A stretch of DNA of 64,000 bases from Mrakia gelida. Taxonomy: Eukaryota > Basidiomycota > Tremellomycetes > Cystofilobasidiales > Mrakiaceae. Where the stretch lies: positions 779,287-843,286 of the forward strand of contig BRON01000020.1 in the NCBI GenBank assembly GCA_024345305.1, written 5' to 3'. Shown here piece by piece: positions 11,310-21,949 of the stretch. The notes under the pieces are model-generated. The model saw nothing but the letters and a program-made list of their open reading frames with translations. It did not search any database and was not told the origin of the DNA. The translations under genes were made by a program, and so were the position numbers. Each line of letters starts with the position of its first letter. Within the stretch, counting starts at the first letter, position 1.

Positions 11310-12050
11310 ATGGAGGCGGAGGATGGAGGAGGTACGAGAGTGGTGAAGAAGTTCGAAGCTGATGGTTTGGGGACGAGAGAGCAAGGGCGGAGCTCGATCT
11401 CGCATGTCAGCTCCTCCCACTCGTTCTCCCTCGTTGCTATGGAGGACTGTCCACCTTTTGGCCTCTTGTTCGACCACGATTATCGTTGTCAGTCTTCTTT
11501 CCGGTTTCTGTTCGTCGAACATCTCGCCCAGTATCTATGCCAGAAGGTCTGCTTCGTGGTCGTCAGCGTGAAAGCGACGCGTCGCTTTCCTTCACTTTTA
11601 GCCTGTCTATTTCTTCACGAGGTACGACATTCCTCCTGGACAACGGAAGCATATAGAGAGTATGGGCCTCGCCGCCGGAAGTCATGCCTCGCAGCTTTGC
11701 CTATGCCTCGGCAGCGATTGAATCGGAGGCGCCCTCGCGACCGGCGTCGACTCGCTCACCGCTTCTCTTTCGACGCGTCCTTACAGGGTTTCCGTCGCAA
11801 ACACCCGAGCAGGCTGAGCTGCACTTCTCAGAGAAGCCTCGGCCCTTCTTCTGGCAGGTGCAGAAGGAACAAAGGGCTCGACTTGTCAACTCGTTTGGTT
11901 TCAAACCAAAGCTCGCAGCTCGACGCGTCTCCTTCTTCTTTTCTTCCCTCTTTTCTCTCCTCTTCGGCTATTTTCTTCGCTCCAGAAAGCACATGGCGAT
12001 CATGAACGGCCTCTGAACGCCTGGCTCCCGCTCTCGTTTGTCAAAATTTA
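11310..12050 (+). CDS. Unresolved short multi-exon gene
   Basis: The region between the WSS1-like gene and the aspartic protease contains coding-like pieces that I cannot join with certainty. One clear junction is donor 11547, acceptor ending 11601 (intron of 55 nt), giving QYLCQK joined to PVYFFTRYDIPPGQRKHIES in one frame. Further downstream 11684-12016 encodes HFSEKPRPFFWQVQKEQRAR and has a likely acceptor CTCCAG just before 11985. The start and final exon are undecided (the last exon could read KHMAIMNGL-stop or, in another phase, HGDHERPLNAW). Small size and a basic N-terminus would suit a mitochondrial or membrane protein, but this is a guess. Part of the interval must also serve as the WSS1 promoter. 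Confidence 0.35.
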
Positions 12051-12196
12051 GAGTCTCTCTCTACCGTTTCATCGGCTCGAAAACACTCGTCATCCAACCA
12101 CGCAGTTTCCCGACCTCTCCTCCTTCCCCCCCTTCGTTTGACTTTCAACACCCACCCTCTCCCTCCCTTCTTCTCGTATATTTTTTCTCTCACGCC

Positions 12197-15002
12197 ATGG
12201 CCTCCTCTCTTCTCCTCCCCCTCCTTCTTCTTACTTCTTCGATAACAGCTGCTCCTCAACCTCCTGCTACTCGCCTGGGAGCGACCGTCAACCTCGCCCA
12301 CACAGCTCACGGCAAACGCTCTGGCTCGCTCGAGGATTGGGTTGGGAGGGAACGAAGGAAGGTAGATCGGAGGTACAAGAACGCTGCCGTCGAGAAGAGG
12401 GATGTGACCGTAACGTGAGTGCAGCTTTCCTCTGTCTCGTTCGTCGGAGGAGGGGAGGAGAAGAAGGTTCCAGGGAAGGGGACGTGGGGACGAGAGGAGG
12501 AGAAGGGAACAGCTTGGCAGCTCGTTTCCTGTTGGTCAAGGGGTGAAAACCTTTTCCGCCTGCTAGGGCGAAGGTGGGACCATGCAGGGAAGGCGCTTGA
12601 CGTCGAGGGAGCTCCCCTCGGGAGACTGGGGAGCTGTAGGAGCTGCGAGCGAGGGAGGGACGCAGGAGGGACGACGACGTCGAGCTCCCTCTCCGTCAGC
12701 TTCCTTTCTTCGTATTTCCCCTCTCCTGCTTCAACTCCTCACTCCTACACGCTTCCTCGTCTAGGAGAAGCTGGCATTGCGCTCAGGTATACAGGGAGGC
12801 TCGACAAAACGCGACCACGCTGTGCTGTGTAGCGGGTTCGGCTTCCTTTACCTCCTGTTCTCGCAGCCTCCCTTCCTCCTCCCTTGTTGCGTTTCGAGCT
12901 CCTCATACCGCACCAGACGCGTTCGAGATGGTACTTCTCGTTGCTGACCTATACCTTCTTCGTCTTCTATCCCTCGCCCTACAGTCTTCAGGACGAGAAC
13001 ATCGACGCTTCCTACTCAGCCGCCGTCACCATCGGAACGCCCACTCAAGAGTTCGACCTCATCCTCGACACTGGATCGAGTGATCTCTGGGTCGCTGGTA
13101 CCGAGTGCCTCATCTCTTCGTGCGATAGCATAACCAAATACGATCCTTCAGCTTCCAGCACGTTCACCAAGTGAGTTTTTTCGCCCTCGATCTCTCCGGC
13201 CCCTTGAACCTCTCCCCTCCTTCTCCGCGTCCTCCTCCAGCTCTCTCGCGATTTGCTGACGACGTCACTGATTTTTCGCTCTTTCTCTCAGCGCGACTAC
13301 TGCTTTCGACATCTCCTACGGATCCGGTGACGCATCAGGATACGTCGCGACCGATACCATTGGGCTTGGAGGAAGCACGGTGACGGGACAGACCTTTGGT
13401 TCGTCCCTTCCCTTTCATGCGAGCTCGACGTCGTCGCTCTTTCTGACCCTTCCCTCAACTCTCTCCCCTCAGCCGTCGTGACGAACACCGATACTGGACT
13501 CATCAGTGCTCCCATCAGTGGTCTCATGGGTCTTGGATTCACTGCTCTCGCTCAAACCGCCGCCGCCCCTTGGTGGGTTTCCATCAGCTCGAGCTGGTCT
13601 CAAGATCTCTTCGCCTTCAAGCTTGCTCGGTGAGCTTTATCCTGCCCTCCGCGCCTTCGACTCGAAACTTCATACTTACCCATTCCTTCGTATGCTACCA
13701 GATTCCGAGGAGTCACTGGAGCCAGCGCGACTGAGGAGAGCGGAGGAACCGTCAACTTGTGAGCTCGACCCTCCCCTCTCGAACGAACCTCCTTCGAACT
13801 GACAAGACCTCCTCCTCCTCCTATTAGCGGTACTCTCGATACTTCCCTCTACAAAGGAGACATCAACTATGTCGAGGTCACCCAGCAGCTTTGTTCGTCC
13901 CCTCCCTCTCTTCGTCCGTCGTCTCGGCGACGCGTTCTGACCTCACCCTCTTTCCTCAGACTGGCAAATCCCTGCTCTCGGAGTCACCGTCGACGGTACT
14001 TCCGTCGACATCAATGTCACCACTACCTCGCAGTCGTCGTTCACCGGATCGTCCTCGACTTCGTCTGGCTTCCCCGAGTGCGCCATCGATACCGGTTCGT
14101 CCTCTCGACCTCTTCCTCCTCCTTTCTTCCCTCGCGTCGCTGACTCCTCCTCCTTCGACTCCTTCAGGAACCACCCTCATCTCGGTCCCCACCGCCACTG
14201 CTGCTCTCATCTTCGCTGCCATCGACGGAAGCGAGGCCGTCACCGCTTCGGGATACTCAGGTGAGTCGTCTCGTCCATCTCCCCGCCGTCTCGTCCATCT
14301 CCCCGCTTGACGCGCCGCTTACTGTCTCGCTCTCTTCCCTCTTTTATCAGGCTACTACCAGTACCCTTGCAGCAGCACGCCTTCGGTGAGTCTCCCTCCT
14401 CCCTCGCAAAGACGCGTGTCGAATCGAAAGCTGATCGGTCTTCGTTTCTGCAGGTCGCCATCAACTTCGGTGGAATCTCTTACACCATCAGCAGCACCGA
14501 CTTCAACATCGGACGACTCACCTCCGGATCCAGCATGTGCCTCGGAGGAATCTACGGAGTGAGTTGCACTTCTTCCCTCTTTCTCCTTTTTCGACCTCCG
14601 CTGACCTCGTACCCTCTTTCTCCAGAACGACCTCGGATCCTCGTCGAGCATCGCTTGGATCGTCGGATCCACCTTCTTGAAGAATGTCTACAGTGTCTAC
14701 AAATACTCTGGATCCACCACTGGATCTCAAGTCGGATTCGCTGCCCTTGCTGAGTGAGTAGGCTCGTTTCCTCTCGTCGCTCGACACTCGAACTGACCCT
14801 CCCTTTTCTCTTCTTTCTCAGCGGAAGCACCGTGACCAGCGGAACTGCCGACAACTCCACCACCACCTCTACTTCCTCCCCTGGAACTTCCGGCACTGGA
14901 AGCGGCTCCTCCTCAACCTCGTCGTCGCCTCGGTCCACCTCCGTCGCGTCTGGACTCCTCGCTGGATCGATGGTCTCCCTCCTCGTCCTCGCCCTCCTCT
15001 AG
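12197..15002 (+). CDS. Secreted GPI-anchored pepsin-like aspartic protease
   Basis: A1-family aspartic endopeptidase, yapsin-like, expected at the cell surface. Twelve exons: 12197-12414, 12985-13170, 13292-13398, 13473-13629, 13702-13758, 13828-13892, 13960-14094, 14168-14260, 14351-14385, 14454-14558, 14626-14753, 14822-15002; 488 residues. It begins with a hydrophobic signal peptide (ASSLLLPLLLLTSSITAA), then a basic propeptide with a likely Kex2 site VEKR-DVT. The two catalytic motifs are DTGSSDLWVAG and DTGTTLISVP; the flap region has SYGSGDASGY. The C-terminus is a Ser/Thr/Gly-rich stalk ending in a hydrophobic tail (LLAGSMVSLLVLALL) that fits a GPI-attachment signal. Intron 1 is 570 nt, several times longer than the others. 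No frameshift is seen. Confidence 0.93.
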
Positions 15003-15672
15003 ACTTCCCATCGGGATTTTCTCTTCTCCCCTCCGTTCTCGCATCGCTCGCTCTTGGTTTCGCTGGCTCGATCCTTACCTTAGACCTTCCCTCCCCTCGT
15101 AACTCGTTACCCTCTCTCCGCAACTCCTTTCGTCTTAACCCTCCCCACACCGTCGCTCAGCAACCGTCCTCCTTCCCGCTCTATGTTCTGTCTCCTCCCC
15201 ACACATCCCTTTCGCTTGTTCCGTTTTGCTCTGCACGCTCCTCCCATCTGCTCTAGCTCGTTCTCGTTCACAAAAACACGCACGCTCCTGAAGGACTCTT
15301 TTCCTCTTACTAGCTATTCTGGCTGCGTTGCGTTTGCTCTCCCTTCACTTTCACGACTTTATCTCTTTGTTCTTCTCGTATATGTATCGATAAACGATCT
15401 TTGCTCTGCCTGCTTTCGGTTTGTCGAGAGGACTCGAGGAGAAAAGGAAAGACCGACGCGAAGACGACGTGGCGAGTTTCGAGGTCTCTCTCGGCCCTCG
15501 TCGCTTCAGCTCGACCGTCAGACATTCAAGATCGACGAGACGACTTTCCGGTCGCTGAGAGTCGATGATCATGGGGCCGTATCGTATCTCATCGACAAGC
15601 GAACACGGCGACGCGTCAAACCCTGAGTCCTCCTTCTCGATCCTCTAACGGACTGCTCGACTCGCCGACCCT
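15003..15672. other. Convergent intergenic region
   Basis: About 670 bp between the 3' ends of the aspartic protease and MYND copy B. Open frames here are short and lack domains or a splice pattern. No feature supported. Confidence 0.4.
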
Positions 15673-16928
15673 TCAGAGGAAATCCCACTGAGGAGCGACG
15701 CAGGTAATCTTGTGGCGTTTCCAGCTCGATTTCTGATGAGCTGGTGAAGCATCCGAGAGAGAGAAGTGGAGAGAGGTCAGTGTTTGAGTCGACGGACATC
15801 GAAGGAACGGGACTCGACGCGAGCGGACCTTCAGAGCAGTATCGAACCGATTTGCACTGTGTAGAATGGAAAACGTACGAATAAGCCAAGATCGCAAGAG
15901 GAGAAGATACGAAAAGCTGAACTTACTCTAGCACAAGTCTTCATTTCCTCTCCGGCAGCAAGGACGACGCAATCTGTCTTCCCCGATCTCTGGAGCAGAC
16001 CTCGTCCACCGCAGTACAACCAAGATCTCCCTAGGCCATGATCGACGTGCAGTTCGAGCATTGATGAAACTTGAGCTCCTGCCGAGTACGTAGCAAGGGT
16101 GACGACGTAGGCAACGACGCGCTCCTCGAGTTCCCCTCCGAAAGGAGTAGATAGACCTCGTGAGGTGAAGGACTGAACTGCTGACTTGAACGCCTTCGCA
16201 GATTGAGCAGCGAGTTGCGGGGGAAGGAGTTGAGCCCAGGTTTTATCGACGAGGAGAGAAGGGAAGCAAAGGAGCAGTTCGGAGACGGTCGCCAGCGGAG
16301 GGAAGCTTTCGACGAGCTGCTCTACGACGTCGGTCGAGTAGGGTACGTTCTTGGATGCCAAGGGAGAGAAGTCAGCTGTGACTATGTCTGGGAAGTCGTT
16401 TTCGATGCTCACCTCTTGAGAGAAGCAGGACGGGAAGTGTCTGGTGAGGGACTCGACGACAGCGACCCAGACCTCCAAGATGAGTTCATCTTCCCCACTC
16501 TCTCTCACCCAGCGATGAAAGAGGGGCTCCGACGTCGTTTTCCCAAGGATGGCTTCGAAATAGGGCCATTTCGGATGGCCTTCCGGGGTGTTGAGACGAA
16601 GGCGAAGGAGACTTGGAACGAAGGAAGGAGAAGCGATGAGCTTCGCCTGGGTTCGGAGGGAGGAACAAACCGCCTTGTCAGCGGATTCGTAGCTATAGGC
16701 CGGCAGAAGTGCGTACCAAGAAGTGGGTCCTAGATCCATCATCCAAGCAGGCGAACTTGTGTATCTGAAAGAACATGGGAAGGAGCAGAGGTCGAGTCAA
16801 CTGTGGAGCTGTGGAGGGCGAGGGCGATTCCTCTTTCTGCTTTTGCTCACCGTTGACTTGAAGACAGGAGATTCGGTGTTGCTGAGATCAAAGAGAGAGG
16901 TCGCAAAATCCTCAGGGCTGATATCCAT
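15673..16928 (-). CDS. MYND zinc-finger protein, copy B (intact)
   Basis: Six exons: 16928-16851, 16764-16717, 16646-16413, 16349-15927, 15856-15829, 15740-15673; 292 residues, all junctions in phase. It starts MDISPEDFATSLFDLSN. The N-terminal two thirds is an unrecognised helical-looking region that aligns with copy A (HRWVRESGEDELILEVWVAV). The C-terminus is the MYND finger CARCKSVRYC then EAHQKSSWKRHKITC, ending VAPQWDFL (copy A ends VAPKWSF). Exon 5 is 28 nt in both copies. MYND domains bind partner proteins and appear in transcription co-factors and SMYD methyltransferases; no SET domain is present. It diverges from the gene at 17035 across 106 bp. Confidence 0.85.
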
Positions 16929-17034
16929 CGTACTACGCTGAACCGAGAAGGGGAGGAGGTGGAGGGTGAGGGAGGGAGGGGAGGGGATCGAAATGCTCGA
17001 GCTCACCTTTTTCACTTCCTTCTGTCGAACGGCC
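16929..17034. promoter_or_regulatory. Short divergent promoter, 106 bp
   Basis: Start codons of MYND copy B (minus) and of the unrecognised gene at 17035 (plus) are only 106 bp apart, so the two should share one bidirectional promoter or overlap in their 5' leaders. The interval is G/A-rich on the plus strand with GGAGG runs; no TATA-like box is obvious. Confidence 0.45.
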
Positions 17035-19445
17035 ATGGCCTCGTCTTCCTCCGACCCCAAGAAACGTAAACTCGATCTCGAACCCTCTATCGACACCTCT
17101 CCTACATCCTCAGTCGAAATCCAAGGTCCCAACTCTTCCTCAAACCCTTCCAGCAGCTCCCTTGTCCTCGAAGCTCTCTCCTCCCTCCCCGTCGACACCT
17201 TTCGCCAACTCCTCGACTCCTTCGTCCTCCCAACCCTCGAATCCCTTCCCCAACCTCAGCATGACGAGCTCGAGACTGCCTTCAACCCTGCCCTCAACTT
17301 CGAACGTTCGAAACAAGATCGTATCGACAAGCTCGCCTTCGACAAGCACGAGGAGAGCTTGACGAGGGTGCTCGCGAAGCTCGAGAAGGCCGCTGATAGG
17401 AACCCAGACGGAGACGTATCTCAGGTCAGTTGCGTTTCTTATCATCGTCAAGATTTCTATCGCTGACCTTGCGTGTTGTGGTGTTCGAGAACAGGAGAAG
17501 ATGACCGATGAGCTGGCAGCGGAGATGCAGCTTTGGGCTCAGGACCTCTTCGCCGTCTGTATCGAGCTTGGGGCTGAGCTGGAGCTTGGATTCAAAGCGG
17601 CATGTGTATTAGAGGTCATTGCTGCTGGTCTGAACCGTCTTCCCACTCTGGAGTGAGTCTCTCGAGCTCTGGAGTCGCTTTTCCGCCCCGTCGCTCACCT
17701 CCGCTCTCTCTGCTTCGTCATGCGCAGATGCCCTTTCGAAGATTTCTACACCGATTTTAAGGTATCAACCGTCAATGGGAAGCTCGCGTGGTCAGCTGGA
17801 TCGTTCGCTCAACTTCTCGCGAAGCTCTTTCGAGAACTTGCGCTCGTCGCGTCGTCGAAGGGAGAGGACGCTCTGGTTTTCTCCATCGTCGAGCACGTAC
17901 AGACGAATCGTGGGGAAGCTCTTCAGAGGATCTTCATGGATCTACTTCGACACGGAGGAGGTGCGTTCGATATCCCCGAGCTTTCTTGGTTGAGATCGAA
18001 GGACTGACTCGACGTGCTTTTTGCTTCTCCTACCGACAGTCACTTCCGCCGAGAGCCCTCGAGGATATAGATACGACGATGAGTGGCTTCCCGTTGATCT
18101 CAAGGGTACGTTATCCGTCTCCTTTCCTTACGACTTCTCGTCTTCTCTTCCCTCGCTAACCTCAACGCACTCGTCGCGTCGAGCAGCTGCTCTTTCCAAA
18201 CTCAAACAGATCATCTACTCGTCCGATCTTGAGCTCTACAAATCCAATCCCACCGCCGCTCTTTACAAGTCCCTCGTCTCAATCGATCCTTCCCTCGCCC
18301 CAACTCTCAACCAGGTCGTCCAGACCAAAGTCACGCTCCTCCCTGCCACCTCCCTCTCCTACGACCTCATCATTCTCGCCTTCGGCCTCTACACCAAGCT
18401 CAACGACCTTCCCTCCATCGACTTCTTCAGAAGTCGTCCACCATCTCCGTCATTGCCCCGAGCAATGGATCCACCAGATCCTCGCGTCCGAAATCCTCTC
18501 CCTCGCAAAACACTCCAAAGACGGTCTCGCTCTCGCCATCCCTCTCCTCACCTACCACCTCAAGAAAGCCTTCGAGGACATCATAGAGAACGTGGAAGGC
18601 TACCTCCCCGGTTTCCGAGACGCTCTTTCCTACCTCAAGAAGGACTGCTCGAAGCATCGGATCCCTCTGGTTCGAACGGAGGACGAGTCGGAGCGAGTGT
18701 CGAAGAAGCGGAGGGAGCTCGTCGCACGCTGTGTGAGGGACGCTGCTCAGTCGGATTTGTACTCAGATGAGGAGGACGAGGAGCCTGGGGTTGGGTGGGG
18801 GCCTGTGGATCATCGAGGGTCGGATAGCAGCAGTGGGAGTTCGACGGATTCGAATGGGCAGAGATACAAGGAGAGGAAGCCGAGGAGGGAGAAGGAGAGG
18901 GATTTGGCAGGGTTGTTGCGGGATTGGTTGGGAGTTTTGGCTGAGTGAGTGTCCAGTCTTACATCTACCTCGGTCTCTCGGGTCCTTGAAGCGGCCTCTC
19001 TGCCTTCTGTTGAGCTCTCAACGCGTCGATTCGATCTCAAAACTGACGCGTCGCACCTCGTCTCTCTCTCCCGCAGATGGCCTGACAGACGCTCCCGTCT
19101 CTCGATGGAAGCTCTCTTTACCTCCAAAAGCGTCACCGACAGTTCCTTCTACCAAGTCGAAGGCCTACCGAACCTGCTCGCTCAAAAGTCCGTCCATCTC
19201 GCCGTCCCTCTTCCCTATCTCTCGCTCGCTCTTCTTCGTCCCTCGCTCCTCGCTCACTTTCACCCGCTCCCTTTCTCCTTCTTGCCTTTAACTTGATCAG
19301 AATCTCCCAACTTCGCAAAAAGGACCACAGGGAGGATCCGCTCGCTCTCGCCGTCATGGCCTTGTACAACTCGAAGGACGCGTCGAAGAACGACGGAGGC
19401 GGGGGTTCGTTTCGCGCTGGGACGAGGAGGAAGCTCTTTTTGTAG
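17035..19445 (+). CDS. Unrecognised conserved-looking protein with one apparent frameshift
   Basis: Seven exons: 17035-17424, 17495-17652, 17728-17960, 18040-18105, 18187-18944, 19077-19187, 19301-19445. It starts MASSSSDPKKRKLDLEPS (a likely nuclear-targeting basic patch). The body is alpha-helical in appearance (LWAQDLFAVCIELGAELELG, LAWSAGSFAQLLAKLFREL) followed by an acidic/Ser-rich stretch (SDLYSDEEDEEPG) and a basic segment; the end is GTRRKLFL. In exon 5 the frame changes once: DLPSIDFF reads in one frame and EVVHHLRHCPEQWIHQIL in the next, both with strong C-ending codons. One surplus base near 18425-18431 explains it; I found no intron that would. No known domain recognised, so no function is given. 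The C-rich third positions and regular splice sites support a real gene. Confidence 0.7.
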
Positions 19446-19914
19446 ATATGCTCGATCAAACGCGACATCGCCTTGTTCTGCACTCCGATGAGCAGGAGAC
19501 GAGGTGATCTTCGAAGAAGCGATGGTAAACGAGAAAGGCGAGGAGCCGACGAGACGCGTCAGTCGGCTTCATCTCGTATCCGCTCAACTCCTCGGCTGTT
19601 CAGCGAGATACGGAGGGAAAGGAACGAGTAGTACAGCTTTGCCGCTGACCCTGACCACTACTTACGTCGACGAAGGATGCGCTGTCTCTTGAGAAACGCC
19701 GAAAAGCGTCGAAAAGCGGGATGGGACGAGACGCGACGCAACTTTTAGATCGTGTCTGAAGCTCCGTCTTATATCTCAGTGAATTATGTAGATGTATCGA
19801 GGTTCCAGGGGTGAGGTAATGTAATCAAACAGGCCTCTGACCCGCTTGAGGATCAGAAGTCGCGTCCAACGAGCTTCCCAACGTCGTCGTTTCTCCTCGA
19901 CGTGATCCATTCCT
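19446..19914. other. Convergent intergenic region
   Basis: 470 bp between the 3' ends of the gene at 17035 and wax-synthase-like copy A. No supported feature. Confidence 0.4.
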
Positions 19915-21568
19915 TCACCCCTTCACCAACGACGCTGAAGCCCAACCAAAGTCAGCTTCTCCTCCCTCATCCCGCTGCTCACCCAACCCAAACCAACTCA
20001 CCTCCAAACCCAGCCAAACCCGAATCCCTAGCCCCCCTAATAACCCACCTCAACCCACCAAAGAACCACACCCAACCCAAACCCTCCCCACCCAACCTCC
20101 AACCCTCCTCCCCCAAGTGACCCTCTTATACATCGTCTCGAGGATCATCGGGATCGCCTGAATAGCAAGGAAACCCGTGAAGACGTGTACGGTTCGGAAG
20201 TCGCGTGTTGGGTTTCGCTGGGTGAACGAAGGAGGGAGGAGAGGGAGGGTTGTGAAGAGTCCAAATTCGTGAAAGAGGCCTGAGAGGAGGAAGACGGAGA
20301 GGGGTTGAAGGGTTCGTGGGAAGAGGTAGGAGTAGAAGAGGAAGTTGCATCCGGCGGAGGGGTGCCAGCGATGGGACTGGGAGGGGAGGGGGAGGGAAGG
20401 GGAGGGGGGTGGGGGGGAAGACGCCTCGACGTCGAGGTCAGCGCAAGACGAAACGAAAGGAGGAAAATGAAGGGGGACGACGGACCCAGAAGTCATGAGC
20501 ACTGATGAACGAAGGAAACGAAAACAAAGTCAGCTTTTCGCTACAGCGTCAAGATCGAATCGAAAGCGAATCAAATCCCCAACCAACCTATCCGACCTCC
20601 AAGGCCGATCCATCAACTCCGGAAACCCTCCTTTCTCCTGCCCCATCAAACCAATATTGATCGCAGACCCAGCATGGAACCCTACCTCAATGATAAGATA
20701 GACCAAAACCTGCTCCAACGCGACAAACTGATCAGCTCTCGCACTCCCACCCAAACCCTTCTCAGTCTTCCCTCGCGTCGAGAACTCACCACCCCCACGC
20801 CCCCACCACCCACTTCAACACCCACCTCCCACCTCCCCTTCTCATACTTCTCCTCCCAAACCTCCCTCCACACCCACCCGCACACACCCATCAAAGCGAG
20901 TATCAGTGCCAAATCCCTCACGCACGCCCAAGCGCGTTGTCTAGCGGATTTGAACCGAGTGGAGGGAGGGATCGTTCGAGGTGTGAACCAGAAAGTTGGG
21001 TTCCAGCCCAAGAGGGTAGGGTTGAGGAGGAGGTCGAAGTATTTGGAGGAGGTGGAGAGGGAGGGGTTGGTGCGTGTGTAAGGGGTGGAGGGGAGGAAGA
21101 GGCGGGAGAAGAGGGTTAGGAGCTGTGAGAATGAGACGCGAGTGAGTAAGTGAGGGGGGAGGGGAGTGGGAAGGTAGAAGGCGGAAGGGAGGGACAGACG
21201 GAAGCCATAGTCATTCCGTAGGGGTAGTTCCAGAGGGCTTGGTTTGCTGCGAAGAGGGAAAACACGTGAGCTCGACGCGTCTCGCTCGTCCTTTCTCCCC
21301 CTCATCTCTCTCTCTCTCTTCTTCGAAACCCAGCCCAATCACGAGGTTGGGACTTACGCTCCAAATCCAACCCACCACTCAACCTCCAAGCAACGCCCAT
21401 CAGCAAACACCCCAAACCGAGCCTGAGCGTCCTCGTTCCGGTTCGTTGAGCGAGAAAGGAGAGGATCGGGAGGCCGAGGAGGAGGGTGAGCCAGAGCGTT
21501 GGGAGGAGGGGTGAGGTTGGTGGGATTGGTGGAGGGAGGAGGAGGAGGGAGAGGGAGAGGGAGGGCAT
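19915..21568 (-). CDS. Wax-synthase-like membrane-bound O-acyltransferase, copy A
   Basis: Member of the fungal wax synthase/MBOAT_2-type family, multi-pass enzymes that transfer an acyl group to an alcohol or sugar acceptor. Exons: 21568-21358, 21246-21200, 21122-20790, 20727-20588, 20501-20486, 20376-20002, 19934-19915. The N-terminal hydrophobic segment is LLPTLWLTLLLGLPILSFLA. Family motifs are SAHDFW (made by a 16-nt exon) joined to SHRWHP and LSGLFHEFGLF with the presumed catalytic His. As written exon 6 hits a stop at 20050 after RVWVGC; copy B continues in frame here, and one extra base near 20070 would restore RWVIRGARDSGLAGFG and the terminal exon. Either a truncated C-terminus or a single-base error. 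Substrate unknown. Confidence 0.75.
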
Positions 21569-21949
21569 GTTGGGTGAAAGGAGGAGAAGGGGAGGGAGTG
21601 GTGGTTGTTGGACGAGAGGGAGGGAGGAAGATGGAGGCAAGGCGAAAGCGGGTTTCGGTTGTTTTTACGGCAGGAGAGATGCATGAGAGATGCGAAGAGG
21701 AGCGATTCAGCCCTTGCGACTTACGTCAGAGAGGAACGAAGGGGCGAAGGAAAGGGAGGGGCTCACCTACGAAAACATCGAACGCGACTTCGAATCGAAT
21801 CGACGCGTCTCGCTCTCTCCCTCCTCCCTTTCCTCCTCCCCTCACCCACCAGCAAGCGAGAACGAATCCATCCAATCCCAAATAAAGAATGCAAGCATAC
21901 ATAATCCGTCTATTCAACCGCTCCTCAGATACCGCGTCAAGTTCTCCCA
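21569..21949. other. Spacer between tandem acyltransferase genes
   Basis: 380 bp between the start of copy A and the end of copy B, both on the minus strand; presumably the promoter of copy A. It is G-rich on the plus strand near 21570-21650. Nothing else supported. Confidence 0.35.

Noticed and set aside
21499..21885. Plus-strand Gly/Arg-rich open frames opposite the acyltransferases
   Set aside because: Antisense shadows of pyrimidine-rich coding strand; no independent support.
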